From the NCBI GenBank assembly GCA_019217005.1, contig JAHBNG010000042.1:42198-106197 (forward strand): 64,000 bases of DNA, in the 5' to 3' direction. The notes beneath the pieces were generated by a model that saw only the letters and a list, made by a program, of their open reading frames with translations, did no database searches and was not told where the DNA came from. Of this stretch, positions 39,156 through 49,100 are shown one piece after another (positions within the stretch are counted from its first letter, which is position 1; each line of letters begins with the position of its first letter). Origin of the DNA: Chloroflexi bacterium TSY (lineage in GTDB: Bacteria; Chloroflexota; Anaerolineae; Caldilineales; Caldilineaceae). A program made the position numbers and the translations under genes.

Positions 39156-39402
39156 AATTTTCTCGGAATCGTCCAAAGGAGCGATTTTCAGTCAAACGCC
39201 TGGAAGAGGAGCGACAGTATTTGCTGGTTTATGAGTAGATTTAGGACGATTTCAAAAATTTAAATTGGGAAGTAAAGAAAATGATGACAGTGTGATGTGT
39301 GCGCACATTGATGGCAAATGAGTCATTAGAATTTGTCCTAATTAGTGCAATATGAATATACTCAAATAGTTGGCAAACATCACAACTGTGGTCTGTATAT
39401 GA

Positions 39403-39421
39403 TAAATGTCAACAAAACCTA
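39403..39421 (+). repeat. 19-bp motif, copy 3
   Basis: TAAATGTCAACAAAACCTA, one mismatch to copies 1 and 2. Stands 70 bases after the aldo/keto reductase stop. Confidence 0.6.
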
Positions 39422-39491
39422 GTGCTTCATCCATCCTAAAAATTCGGTTTGTGCAGCCGAAATGGTCCGAACTATTTGGGTAGACGATGGA

Positions 39492-40710
39492 CTAGATGGT
39501 CATTTTCATCCAGGGTGCAGAGTTAAAGAAATTGGCCACTACGTTTCCCGGTGGAACAAGTTCATCACAAGCGGCGTGGATGTCTGGTTCTAGCTCTAAA
39601 TCTATCACAGGTAAAAGCTCGTTAAGCTGTTCAACCGTACGGGGACCAATAATAGGGGCCGTAATTCCAGGCTGATCTTTCGTCCATAGAATTGCCAATT
39701 GTGCTGGCGTCATATTGCTCTCACGGGCAAGACGAACAAATTTTTTGCCAATCTCAATTCCTAACTGAGTGACGCGCTCAGCGTAGATACCACCACGACG
39801 AGCGGCGCGTGAATCAGCTGACGGCTGCTTCGCATTCGTATAGCGACCAGCCAATAGGCCCATTGCCATTGGAGACCAAGTCAATAGCGCCAATCCATGA
39901 CGCTGACACATCGGAACCAATTCGTTTTCAATGCGTCGATCCAATAGATTATAGGGTGACTGTTCGGAAACAAAACGATTATAGCCCTTGAGCTCACTGA
40001 CCATGAGAGCTTCCATCACATGCCATGCTGGAGCCGTAGAACTGCCAATGTAGCGCACCTTACCCTGACGAATGAGATCGTCAAACGCACCAAGCGTTTC
40101 GTCTAATGGGATCTCCATATCGGGACGATGAGTCTGATACAGATCAATATAATCAGTCTCAGTAGATCCAAATTTCAGGTTTTGAGAGAGAATTCTGGCT
40201 AAACAGTTGACATAAATACAAATTTGCCGGTCGATATCTAGTTTTTGCGTTAGATTTGGGCGATTTTCAGATATGAAATAGGTTGTTTTCTGTAACCGAA
40301 ATCTGAATAAATGACTCCAAAATCCCTGCAATCTCGACTGAAAATCGCCAAAAACGCCAAATTTGGATCTACTGAGTCTGCAAACGACGTAGGGAGTCTT
40401 CACAAGCTTTGATAATATGTAAGCGTGAATTTCCTCGATCGTTTGGTCCTTGCCCAATGGGATAATGGACCTTTGTTGCGACAAGGGTCTGTTGCCGTCG
40501 CCCGTTTGTTGCAAGTGCTTGTCCAATGATGCGTTCACTCTCACCATTCATATAGCTATTGCTCGTATCAAGGAGATTGATACCGCCATCCAATGCTATG
40601 TGAATCAATCGAATTGATTCGTCTGCTGGTGTAGGATTCAGAAAATTGTCACCGCCTAAACAAAGAGGCGATACTTTAATTCCGGTCCGTCCAAATGTAC
40701 GATAATTCAT
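39492..40710 (-). pseudogene. Aldo/keto reductase, split by MITE-B
   Basis: NADPH-dependent reductase of the aldo/keto reductase superfamily. The first piece has [20 protein letters not shown] and the catalytic-site region [17 protein letters not shown] (Asp and Tyr) and ends at RRLQT; the second continues [17 protein letters not shown] (His of the tetrad), [16 protein letters not shown] and [14 protein letters not shown]. Without MITE-B (40160-40374) and one AGTCT the frame is continuous and gives 332 residues, a normal length. The start at 40710 is chosen because [10 protein letters not shown] is the usual N-terminus. Its 5' end lies head-to-head with the methyltransferase gene 16 bases away. 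Confidence 0.92.
40160..40374 (-). mobile_element. MITE-B copy 4, in the aldo/keto reductase gene
   Basis: 215 bp, AGTCT duplication (40155-40159 and 40375-40379), the reverse complement of the AGACT seen at three other copies. Confidence 0.95.
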
Positions 40711-40725
40711 AGTGTTCGATATATT

Positions 40726-41412
40726 ATGCAAAACAATTCTTTAGGCCCCCGAAGTCTGGGGGCGCACGGTTTTCCCAAACAATTTTGGGATGAGAACTAT
40801 GCAGAGCCACAAACAATGGATGGCATCTATAATGCAAAGCGCCGAGCCGCTGCCTTGAAGGCCTTCTTTGATGCCGAATATATTGACATTCACACCCTTG
40901 TTGATCTGGGTTTTGGGCTAGGCTATCTCTTTCACGCCATGATAGACCTTTTTACCCCCCATACTGTCATTGGTGTTGAGCCTTCATCCTATGCTTACCG
41001 GCATGTTCGTCAAAGGGAGTTATCCGATGTCGAAAGTACGCAGATCACGCTCTTGCAAACTGATTTACTATCCTGGTGTCAGAATCAGCAATCACTCTAT
41101 CAGGGGCCTTTTGATTTGGGTATCTGTTCTTCCGTCTTTCAATATTTAACTGATCACGAAATCCAACAAATTGTTCCGGTCTTGGCACAACGCTTGCGAT
41201 TTCTATATTTTGCTGTTCCAATAGAAGAGGAATTAGCGTATCAAGCACGCGAGCTAGATTTTCATGATCGGTATGCAATTGCTCGCACCAAAGATGAATA
41301 TCATACAATGCTGACTGGTCACTTTACCATCGTATCGTATCGTGTTCTAGAGAGCAAAATTCACTTTGACGCTGACTCTACTTTGTTGAGCGATCTCTTC
41401 TATCGATTTTAA
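40726..41412 (+). CDS. Class I SAM-dependent methyltransferase-like protein (228 aa)
   Basis: Motif [16 protein letters not shown] (about residues 63-77) is the SAM-binding glycine loop; [10 protein letters not shown] gives the acidic residue after strand 2, and [11 protein letters not shown] the motif IV region. Fits a soluble Rossmann methyltransferase of the Methyltransf_11/12 type. The acceptor cannot be told. It starts 16 bases from the aldo/keto reductase start on the opposite strand, so promoters overlap. Confidence 0.8.
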   Translation: MQNNSLGPRSLGAHGFPKQFWDENYAEPQTMDGIYNAKRRAAALKAFFDAEYIDIHTLVDLGFGLGYLFHAMIDLFTPHTVIGVEPSSYAYRHVRQRELSDVESTQITLLQTDLLSWCQNQQSLYQGPFDLGICSSVFQYLTDHEIQQIVPVLAQRLRFLYFAVPIEEELAYQARELDFHDRYAIARTKDEYHTMLTGHFTIVSYRVLESKIHFDADSTLLSDLFYRF

Positions 41413-41440
41413 GCGGTATCCAATAAACCAATCGCACGAC

Positions 41441-41459
41441 TAGGTTCTGTTGACATTTA
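41441..41459 (-). repeat. 19-bp motif, copy 4 (reverse complement)
   Basis: TAGGTTCTGTTGACATTTA directly after the methyltransferase stop (29 bases). Confidence 0.7.
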
Positions 41460-41559
41460 GAGTGCGCTCTCAGAGCGTTGGTTGCTCTGGGCAATGATTT
41501 CTCTGAGGAGAGCTGTCAAATGTCAACGACTCCTAAAAGAATATAAGAATAGAGGGCTC

Positions 41560-42246
41560 ATGAAAGCATTGATTCTTACTGAAGATACCGCAGAAGAAGC
41601 GATCCTAGCGCAGACATTACGCCTGGCTGGATTGACCGTGTCGACGGGGCATAATTTAGAGAATGCACAAGCAAATTGGACATTACAATCGGCAGATTTA
41701 CTGATCATCGCCTTGCGCGTCAATGATTATTTGGAAATGGTACGTACAGTAGGTCGACTAACTATCGTTTCGTTCATCGTTGTCACGGATGCTCTCACCG
41801 AGGATCAACATCTTGATCTTCTAGATGCTGGTGCTGATATGGTGTTCGAACGACCCTGTAGTATGCGTTTGCTTTTAGGGTATGCGAAGACGTTGATGCG
41901 GCGTACTGGACGCGTTTCGCGGCGAAGCTTGCCCGATCTGTACCACGAAGAAGTACGACTCGATCCATCAAACCGCACTGTTCAAGTGGGAGATATGCCC
42001 GCTCACCGCTTGAGCCAACTCGAATTTCGTTTGCTTCATACCCTGATGATCCATCAAGGCCAAGTATTGACCACGACGGTGCTTGTAGACCATGTCTGGG
42101 GTTATACTGGACAAGGTGATCGCGATTTAGTCCGTGGCTTGATCAAGCGTCTGCGCGCCAAGGTTGAACCGAACCCTCGGAATCCTCAATATATTCGCAC
42201 AATACAGGGTGTTGGTTACACCTTTGGTACTGGCGACTCCGTATAA
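41560..42246 (+). CDS. OmpR-type regulator with degenerate receiver (228 aa)
   Basis: The C-terminal winged-helix DNA-binding domain is well kept (LSQLEFRLLHTLMIHQGQVL, then RGLIKRLRAKVEPNPRN and IRTIQGVGYTF). The receiver-like N-terminus (about 1-115) is unusual: the acidic pair is reduced to TED and the phosphoacceptor Asp position reads LLIIALRVNDY with Ala, while the Lys is absent (FERPCS). It should therefore not be switched by ordinary phosphotransfer. The start at 41560 is taken, as the upstream residues lack homology. No histidine kinase is adjacent. Such atypical regulators are known in several phyla, but the signal is unknown. Confidence 0.82.
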   Translation: MKALILTEDTAEEAILAQTLRLAGLTVSTGHNLENAQANWTLQSADLLIIALRVNDYLEMVRTVGRLTIVSFIVVTDALTEDQHLDLLDAGADMVFERPCSMRLLLGYAKTLMRRTGRVSRRSLPDLYHEEVRLDPSNRTVQVGDMPAHRLSQLEFRLLHTLMIHQGQVLTTTVLVDHVWGYTGQGDRDLVRGLIKRLRAKVEPNPRNPQYIRTIQGVGYTFGTGDSV

Positions 42247-42432
42247 AGACACTGTGTGAATTGTGTTAAAAATCACTCATTTTGACACCATCTTGACACA
42301 GGATTTTCCACGCAAATTCCACCCCTGACTGATATGATTTTCTGAGATGAAGGCGTGAGCTGAGGCAAGGGAAGAAAGGCCCGCAATTGCACCTTCTTTT
42401 CTTGGCTCTTACTAGGTATTTCCAAAAAATCA

Positions 42433-42508
42433 ATGATCCACAGATGAACGGGATTTACAGAATTAGAAAGAGGAAAATCTTGTAAATCTCATCCATCTGT
42501 GGATCATT
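42433..42508. repeat. TGATCCACAGAT palindromic repeat, copy 2
   Basis: Arms ATGATCCACAGATGA and CATCTGTGGATCAT around about 50 bases. Fills most of the 330-base gap before the YitT gene; TTGACA near 42292 may be part of a promoter but no clear -10 follows. Confidence 0.75.
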
Positions 42509-42576
42509 AAAAAAGAGATTGATCCTATAGCCTTCGCACATAAAAACATGCCTAATCCGAATCACCGGAGAGAAAA

Positions 42577-43512
42577 ATGAGAATTACATTGTCGGCAGGC
42601 CGTGGAATGGCTCTATGGGAGTCTGGCTGGAATCGAACTTGGTTGCTTGGTGTGCTGCGAGAAGCGCAGAATCTTTTGTTGCTCGTAGGGGGGACTGTTG
42701 TTGCCGCCCTGGCTTATGTGCTGTTTCAAATCCCATATAATCTGGCGGCAGGAGGCGTCACGGGATTGGGGATTATCGTTACGCATTTTAGCGGTCTGTC
42801 GGAGGGTGTTTTCTATTTTGTGATGAATGTGCCGCTGATGGCATTTGGCTTCTTTTATTTAGGGCGATGGCAGTTTCTGGGTCGTACCTTCATTTCTGTA
42901 ATTGTTTTTTCTGCAACAACTGATTTGTTGATGGCCTATTTGCCGCGCTATCTCGACCGTTTTCCAATCACGGACAATGTGTTGCTCGCTGCTATCTATG
43001 CTGGGGTTGTTGGTGGGATTGGGGGTGGACTGATCTATCGCGCGGGAGCCACAATGGGCGGAACAAGCATTCTGGGTCGGATCATTCAGATGAAGACTGG
43101 CTTTCCGTTGAGCCAGAGTTATCTCTATACAGACGGTCTCATTATATTTGCCGCTGGCCTCATCTTTGGATGGGAAATCGCTCTATATGCGTTCCTGACC
43201 TTGCTCTTGAGTGGATTTGCATCTGACTATGTCTTGGAAGGACCGAGCCGGGCGCGGACGGCCACGATCGTCACCAAGAAAGTGGACGAGATGAGCCGGG
43301 CGCTCACTCAGGAATTGGATCGAGGTGTCACCCGTTGGCCGGTAACTGGGGGATATAGTGGTTCAGAGCTTTCGTTAATTCTCTGTACCATCTATCGCTC
43401 ACAGGTCACGGATTTGAAACGCATTGTTAGCCAGGTTGATCCCGATGCGTTTGTAAGTATTGATGTGACGCAGCAGGTTCTGGGGAGCGGATTTGCGAGG
43501 TTGATTCGGTAG
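42577..43512 (+). CDS. YitT family membrane protein with DUF2179 domain (311 aa)
   Basis: Five to six membrane helices (about 25-210), starting LLLLVGGTVVAALAYVLF and including PYNLAAGGVTGLGIIVTHF, the conserved first helix pair of YitT proteins, and GGGLIYRAGATMGGTSILGR, a Gly-rich loop found in the family. The soluble C-terminus (about 225-311, TATIVTKKVDEMSRALTQEL) is the DUF2179 domain. A transport or signalling role is not established. Ribosome binding site AGAGAAAA. Confidence 0.9.
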   Translation: MRITLSAGRGMALWESGWNRTWLLGVLREAQNLLLLVGGTVVAALAYVLFQIPYNLAAGGVTGLGIIVTHFSGLSEGVFYFVMNVPLMAFGFFYLGRWQFLGRTFISVIVFSATTDLLMAYLPRYLDRFPITDNVLLAAIYAGVVGGIGGGLIYRAGATMGGTSILGRIIQMKTGFPLSQSYLYTDGLIIFAAGLIFGWEIALYAFLTLLLSGFASDYVLEGPSRARTATIVTKKVDEMSRALTQELDRGVTRWPVTGGYSGSELSLILCTIYRSQVTDLKRIVSQVDPDAFVSIDVTQQVLGSGFARLIR

Positions 43513-43660
43513 ACAGATTAATGGAACCTGAGCTGTATTCGCTTAACGGGTTCTATGATATAATGGGGTAGAATTCGTCCTGATTCTATTTAGGGCTCGA
43601 CTGCATATGAGTCTTGAGCCAAGATTTTACTGGAACAAGATTTGCAATAAAGGCCGCGAC

Positions 43661-44155
43661 ATGGACAGAACCTTACTTATCCCCGAAGAAGAGCAAGAGG
43701 AGTTCGACGATATGGGCTCCCACAATCACTCAATGGTGCAGGCAAATCTTGCTTATCTTTTCAAACTGGACGGGAGTTATTCTGTATTCAATGAGTTAAG
43801 TCTCGACGTAAGCTTGTTAGACACCGAACGCTATAACGTAAAAGATGAGGCCATTCCCGATGTCTGTATTTATCCAAAGCGCTCGTTGAGTTTGCCGCAT
43901 GACATTTTGCGCATGACAGATATGCCTCTTTTGGTTGTAGAAGTCCTATCGCCTCGTCAAGGCACCAGTAGTATTTTAGAGAAATTCGATGCATATTTTG
44001 CTCTTGGTATTCAATCGTGTTGGTTAGTCGATCCGTTGACCCAAATTGTTCATGTTTATCGCTCGCCAACTGAGCGAATTGCATTTAGCGAAGGGAATGT
44101 TGTCGATGCATTGGTCGGGATTGAGATGCCGCTGGATGCGATCTTTGAGGTGTGA
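43661..44155 (+). CDS. Uma2 family endonuclease-like protein (164 aa)
   Basis: PD-(D/E)XK-like fold: NELSLDVSLLD, DEAIPDVCIYP and PLLVVEVLSPRQGTSS carry the Asp and Glu-x-Ser residues of the Uma2 active site, and FDAYFALGIQSCWLVDP follows as is typical. The start at 43661 is used; the preceding 18 codons lack homology. These proteins are common in Chloroflexota and cyanobacteria and appear in many copies. No role in defence is shown by its neighbours. Confidence 0.82.
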   Translation: MDRTLLIPEEEQEEFDDMGSHNHSMVQANLAYLFKLDGSYSVFNELSLDVSLLDTERYNVKDEAIPDVCIYPKRSLSLPHDILRMTDMPLLVVEVLSPRQGTSSILEKFDAYFALGIQSCWLVDPLTQIVHVYRSPTERIAFSEGNVVDALVGIEMPLDAIFEV

Positions 44156-44219
44156 TGTGATTCGTGGTGCCTAGTTCGTGATGCGGCTCCATCTCGTACT
44201 TCGGGGAAATTAGTTGATA

Positions 44220-44301
44220 AGGAATCGGAATTAAATAACTTGAACAGATTCTTCGTTTCACTCGAGAATGACATGTTCAACTTATTTCATGCTCATTCCT
44301 A
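44220..44301 (+). repeat. R3 palindromic repeat, copy B
   Basis: AGGAATCGGAATTAAATAAC on the left, ATTTCATGCTCATTCCT on the right, centre GATTCTTCGTTTCACTCGAG. The core is nearly identical to copy C at 58969. Confidence 0.85.
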
Positions 44302-44329
44302 AATTGTAGGTGCTCCTCGTCATTGAAAG

Positions 44330-44373
44330 AGAAGAGCCTGACTGGTGCACAGAATCCAGTCAGGCTCTTTTCT
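44330..44373. terminator. Bidirectional terminator of the giant repeat-protein gene
   Basis: Perfect arms AAGAGCCTGACTGG / CCAGTCAGGCTCTT with a 10-base loop, flanked by CTTTTC and AAAG runs. It ends the leftward giant gene immediately after its stop at 44375. Confidence 0.8.
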
Positions 44374-44855
44374 ATTATCGCATCGTTATTGGTAGATAGA
44401 CGAAACGGTTTCGTAAAATGCCGTATGGACCATATGTATTTTCTTTCCCATCAACTTCGATTTCAACCAACCAAATCTTCAAGTTATCAACCTTGCTGTT
44501 CGCAAACTGTGTCATGGGGAATGACTTCTGGTAAGTGCTATACGGGCCACGTGCCAATGTGATGTTGGACGTGACTTGCGTCGATGCCGTATACTCATTT
44601 CCCAGTCCAGCAGAGAGATGAAAACCGAACGTATTGCTTTCCGAAGATGTCATCCAGCGGACCACAAGTTGATCGCCGTCTGCTTGCTTTACAATCGTCG
44701 CGTTGAAACTTGATAGCGTGATGGCACTAGGACAAACGTTGCAAAAGAAGCCAAAGTCAAATGTCTGATCACTATTATTCCCATCCCCATCAGTTATTGT
44801 TTCATCGCCCGGATTCAATACGACGATTGGGCTAACAACGGGCTCTAAAGCTCTA

Positions 44856-46158
44856 AGGCCAATCCAAAAAATAAAATATACGCGAGAAGGTGTTAAACTA
44901 GCTCTCCAAAAGGAGCAAAAATGACAATCTCGCCAGAAATGGTTGAAGTCTTGAAAGAGACGAAGGCCATGTTAAGTGGATACGAAAGAAGGCACTTCAT
45001 GGCCCAAACGGTCAAAACGATATGCGAAGGGAGTCCGACGAAAGCAGAACGAGAGTTGGGCTGGAATCGGGCGACGATAGCCAAAGCCCTGGAAGAACTA
45101 GAAGGCGGCTTCTGTTATGTCGACCAAAGCCACCGACGTGGTCGCAAAAAAGCCGAAGACCATATCCCCACTTTACTGGCCGATATGGTTGAAATCGCCG
45201 ATCAATTCAGCCAGACCGATCCCACCTTTCGACCCCCCCAATTGTACACTCGACTAACCGCCGCCGAAATGCGTACCCAGCTCATCGAGCAGAAAGGATA
45301 CACAGATGAGGAATTGCCTGGCGAAGAGGCCATCCGCTTGAAGCTCAATGAGTTAGGCTATGGCTCAAACCGGGTCAAAAAAAGTCAACCAGTGAAAAAG
45401 ATCCCAGAGACCGATGCGATCTTTGATAGAATTCATCAGATCAATCAAGAAGCGGATGCAGACGAGACGGTTCTGCGCCTCTCTTGGGATGCCAAAGCGA
45501 CGATTTTACTTGACCATTTCTCGAGAGAAGGGATAAGTCGAGTGGTTGTCAAAGCGCTCGATCATGACTTTCAAGATAAGAAGACCGAGAAAGTCACTCC
45601 TTTTGGCATTTACCTCCCTTCAACCAAGGAACTCTTTCTTTACTTGACTCAGTCGAAAGTGACTAGTGACTTTATTGTCGACTGCCTGATTGATTTTTGG
45701 GAAAGCGTACGTGAACACTTTCCTCACGTCAAGACCCTCGTGATCAATCAGGACAATGGTCCCGAAAATCATACCCGTCGGACTCAGTTTATGTATCGTC
45801 TCACTCAGTTTGTTGAGCACTATCGTCTCTCTATTCAGCTCGCCTGCTACCCTCCTTATCACAGTAAATACAACCCCATCGAACGGGTTTGGGGCCATCT
45901 TGAAAAACACTGGAACGGTTCTCTTCTCGATTCTCTTGAGACCGTTCTCAATTTTGCCCGTTCTTTTCGCTTTAACCAACTACAACCCTTCGTTCACCTG
46001 AATTCCACTCTTTATGAGACCGGCGTCAAACTCACTCAGAAAGAGATGGACCGTTTGGAACAACGCTTCCAACGTTTACCTGGTTTAGAAAAATGGTTTG
46101 TCCTTATTCCCCCTCTCCATTCTCTCGTTCGCGTATAATTATTTTTTTGGTTTAGCCT
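44856..46158 (+). mobile_element. ISAzo13-like insertion sequence (about 1,303 bp)
   Basis: Terminal inverted repeats AGGCCAATCCAAAAAATA and, reversed, AGGCTAAACCAAAAAAATA, continuing to ATACGCGA. A TA on both sides would be the duplication. Transposase on the plus strand, opposite to the host gene. Boundaries are uncertain by 1-2 bases. Confidence 0.85.
44921..46138 (+). CDS. ISAzo13-family transposase (405 aa)
   Basis: Complete open frame with an AAGGAG ribosome binding site. N-terminal helix-turn-helix region (LGWNRATIAKALEELEGGF), central LRLSWDAKATILLDHFSREG with the first Asp, LVINQDNGPENHTRRTQFM with the second Asp, and CYPPYHSKYNPIERVWGHLE with the final Glu. This DDE pattern and the PYHSKYNPIERVWG string are typical of the ISAzo13 group, which is related to IS630/Tc1-mariner. 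As all motifs are intact, it may be active. Confidence 0.93.
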   Translation: MTISPEMVEVLKETKAMLSGYERRHFMAQTVKTICEGSPTKAERELGWNRATIAKALEELEGGFCYVDQSHRRGRKKAEDHIPTLLADMVEIADQFSQTDPTFRPPQLYTRLTAAEMRTQLIEQKGYTDEELPGEEAIRLKLNELGYGSNRVKKSQPVKKIPETDAIFDRIHQINQEADADETVLRLSWDAKATILLDHFSREGISRVVVKALDHDFQDKKTEKVTPFGIYLPSTKELFLYLTQSKVTSDFIVDCLIDFWESVREHFPHVKTLVINQDNGPENHTRRTQFMYRLTQFVEHYRLSIQLACYPPYHSKYNPIERVWGHLEKHWNGSLLDSLETVLNFARSFRFNQLQPFVHLNSTLYETGVKLTQKEMDRLEQRFQRLPGLEKWFVLIPPLHSLVRV

Positions 46159-49100
46159 TATCTGGATGCCGTTGTCGTCGTTGTCTTCGCCATTGTCTGC
46201 ATCGTCGGTCGCATTGCTGCTGACTGGGTAGAGCGGCGGCGGACTCGGAATGTAAACAAAGTACCTGCCTGGAGAGAGATTGTCAAAACGATAGTTACCT
46301 GCACTGTTGGTTACCCTTGTTGCGATGGGCAGATCCTGTCCCGGCGTCTGCCCCTCTCGATAGAGCAAGAGCGTCACGCCTGGGATACCGGGTTCACCGG
46401 GGTCAACGTCCCCATCATTGTTTGCGTCATACCAGACGAGATTGCCCAGCGAGACAAGCTGTTCTAATGGAGCATAGAAGCCGAAGTCGACCGTGAGATC
46501 ATCATCTTCTGTGTTGGGCTTAGGACTGTCATCATCGATTGGTTCCGTTCCAACAGAGACGGCAACCATCGGGCTGTTCACTGCCGCTCCCGCCAAGAGC
46601 TGGATCCCGTTATCGTCGTCATTTTTGCCATCATCATTGATGTCCGTTGGTGTGCTGCTGGCCGGATAGAGCACTGGTGGTTCTGGAATGTAGACAACGT
46701 ATGATCCTGGTGCCAGATTTTCAAAGAGGTAGAAGCCACCATTTTGGGTTGTATCCACGGCGATTGGTGTACCGATGTTGAGCGTCTCGCTGAAGGCGTA
46801 GAGCTGAACCTCAATGCCATCAATGCCATTTTCATCTGGATCAACTTGTCCATTGTTATTGCGATCATGCCAAACCAAGTTACCCAATGAGACGAGCGGC
46901 GCTGTTGGCTCTTTGAAACAGAAGTCGACAGTCATATCGCTATTGACGTCAGTGGCTTCGTCGTCACCAGCATCAGTCGTGGGCTCCAAACCGACAGTCA
47001 AGGAGAGTATTGGACTTGTCGCAGCGCCACCGACCGTGCTTTGGAACCCATTGTTGTCGTTGTCCTCGCCGTTGTCATTTGTATCAACTGGCTGACAGCT
47101 TTCCGGTAACCCAGGAGGTGGCGTTGGTATGTGGACAAAGTAGCGACCCGATGGCAGATTATTAAAGTGGTAGATCCCCTCTTGGTTCGTGACTGTCGTG
47201 AGTATTGGGGGATCGAACCCTGGTCGCTGATTCTCCAGATAGAGTCTTACGATGACATTGGGAATTCCCTTCTCTGGATCCTCAAATTCGCCATTGTCAT
47301 TCTCATCTTGCCAGACCCGATTCCCAAGATTGAGGAGAGGCTGATCCGGATTGAAGAAGCCAAAGTCAACGGTCATGTCCCCATCATTGTCATGGGCATC
47401 ATCGTCGCCTGCATCATCGGTCGGCTCCTGATCCAGCATGAGCCGGACGACTGGACCGGTTGTGGCACCACCGATGACCACTTGGGCACCATTGTCATCG
47501 CTATCTTCTCCATTGTCACTTGTATCAGTCTGCGTGCTACTGGCTGGATACGCCACTGGTGGCTGCGATACATAGACTACATAGTCACCAGGTTGCAAAC
47601 CATCGAAGCGATAGAACCCTCCATCTTTGGTTGTGTCTGTCGCAATCGGTACATCAACACCGGGCGTTTGACCAGAACGATAGAGTAGGACCACAACATC
47701 ATCGATGCCATTTTCCCCATCATCGATCTGACCATTATCGTTGGCATCATTCCAGACACGATTCCCCACGTAAACCGATGGCGAGAAGAAGCCAAAGTCG
47801 ACAGTCATGTTGGCAAACGAGTCGGCTGCGCCTTGCGGATTGTCTCCGGCAGCGAGATCGCCTTCGCTTACTGGCTCCGTTCCAACTGCTTCGAGGGTGA
47901 CGGTCGCACTGCGAACGCCAGTGGATGGATTCAATTCGGCACCAGTGCCATTGTCGTTGCTGTCGGTATCATCATCTGGGCTTGCTTCATCAACGGCGCT
48001 GCTGGCAAAGCCGAAGAGCGGACCGGCATCGCTTGCGGTTGTCCTGGCACTAAAATTCGATGCAGCAATCTCAACGGTATAGGTAACGGGGTTTAATGCG
48101 TCAAAACGATAGTAACCACTACTGTCCGTCGTTGTCTGCGCGAGCTCGGATGTTCCGTCCCCCGTCAAGAGACGGACGAGGACGTTGGCAATGCCCGGTT
48201 CTCCATCATCGATTTGACCATTGTTATTGGCGTCATTCCAAACCCGATTGCCTAGACTAAATGTACGATAGAGACCAAAGTCAACGGTCAAATTTTCATT
48301 TTCATCGGGTCGACCATCATCATTGTCTGGATCTTCAGCCTGTGGCTCTTCGGTGGCTCGAATGGAGACAATCTTACTTCGTATGGCTCCTGCACTCCGG
48401 ACAAACGAACCGTTGTCGTCGTTGTCGATCGGGTTATCGTTTGGTCCGGTTGCGTCGTCTGGATCAGGCGCAGGCTCATAGATGCCCTGCGTCCCCACAA
48501 TCGCATTATCGCTAGAGAGATATCCCGCCAATGGGCCATCTGGCTCAAAGTTTGTACGGTCCAACTCAACCACATAATTACCACGACCAAGATTCGGGAA
48601 GAGGTAGAGTCCGCCGTTTGCGGTGGTCGTCATCAGGATTGGCGTACTCAGCTCTGAGCGATTCAAAACACCGTCATCATTGCTATCCCAATAGAGGTTG
48701 ACTTTGACATTATCGATTCCGGATTCGCCTGCATCCAGTAAGCCATTGTTGTTGAGATCGCTCCAAACTAGATTCCCCAGACTCAGTGGTCGGAAGAAGG
48801 CAAAGTCGAGTGAGTTATTGGAGTTTGGATCCTGGTTACGACCGCTGCTTGTATTCTCTGTCCGGCTGGCCAACGTGATGGGCGGTGAGAAGATGCGCCC
48901 ATCTGGACGGGTGACGCCGTTGTCATCATTGTTGAAGTCATTGTTGGGATCTGGTGCGTCTGATTCGTATGGTCCTTCGAACAGGAACCCTTGCTTACCA
49001 GAACTACTCACATACCCTTCCGGTGGTTCAACTTGAACCATATAGGAGCCTGGGCGCAGATCAAAGAAGAAATAGTCACCAAAGATCTCCGCAATCTGTT

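Noticed and set aside
43607..43660. Upstream start for the Uma2 gene
   Set aside because: The extra 18 codons have no family similarity; ATG at 43661 fits the family N-terminus.
43661..44155. Uma2 and the Rpn fragment as a defence system
   Set aside because: Both families are scattered and common in this phylum, and no linked effector or sensor gene is present.
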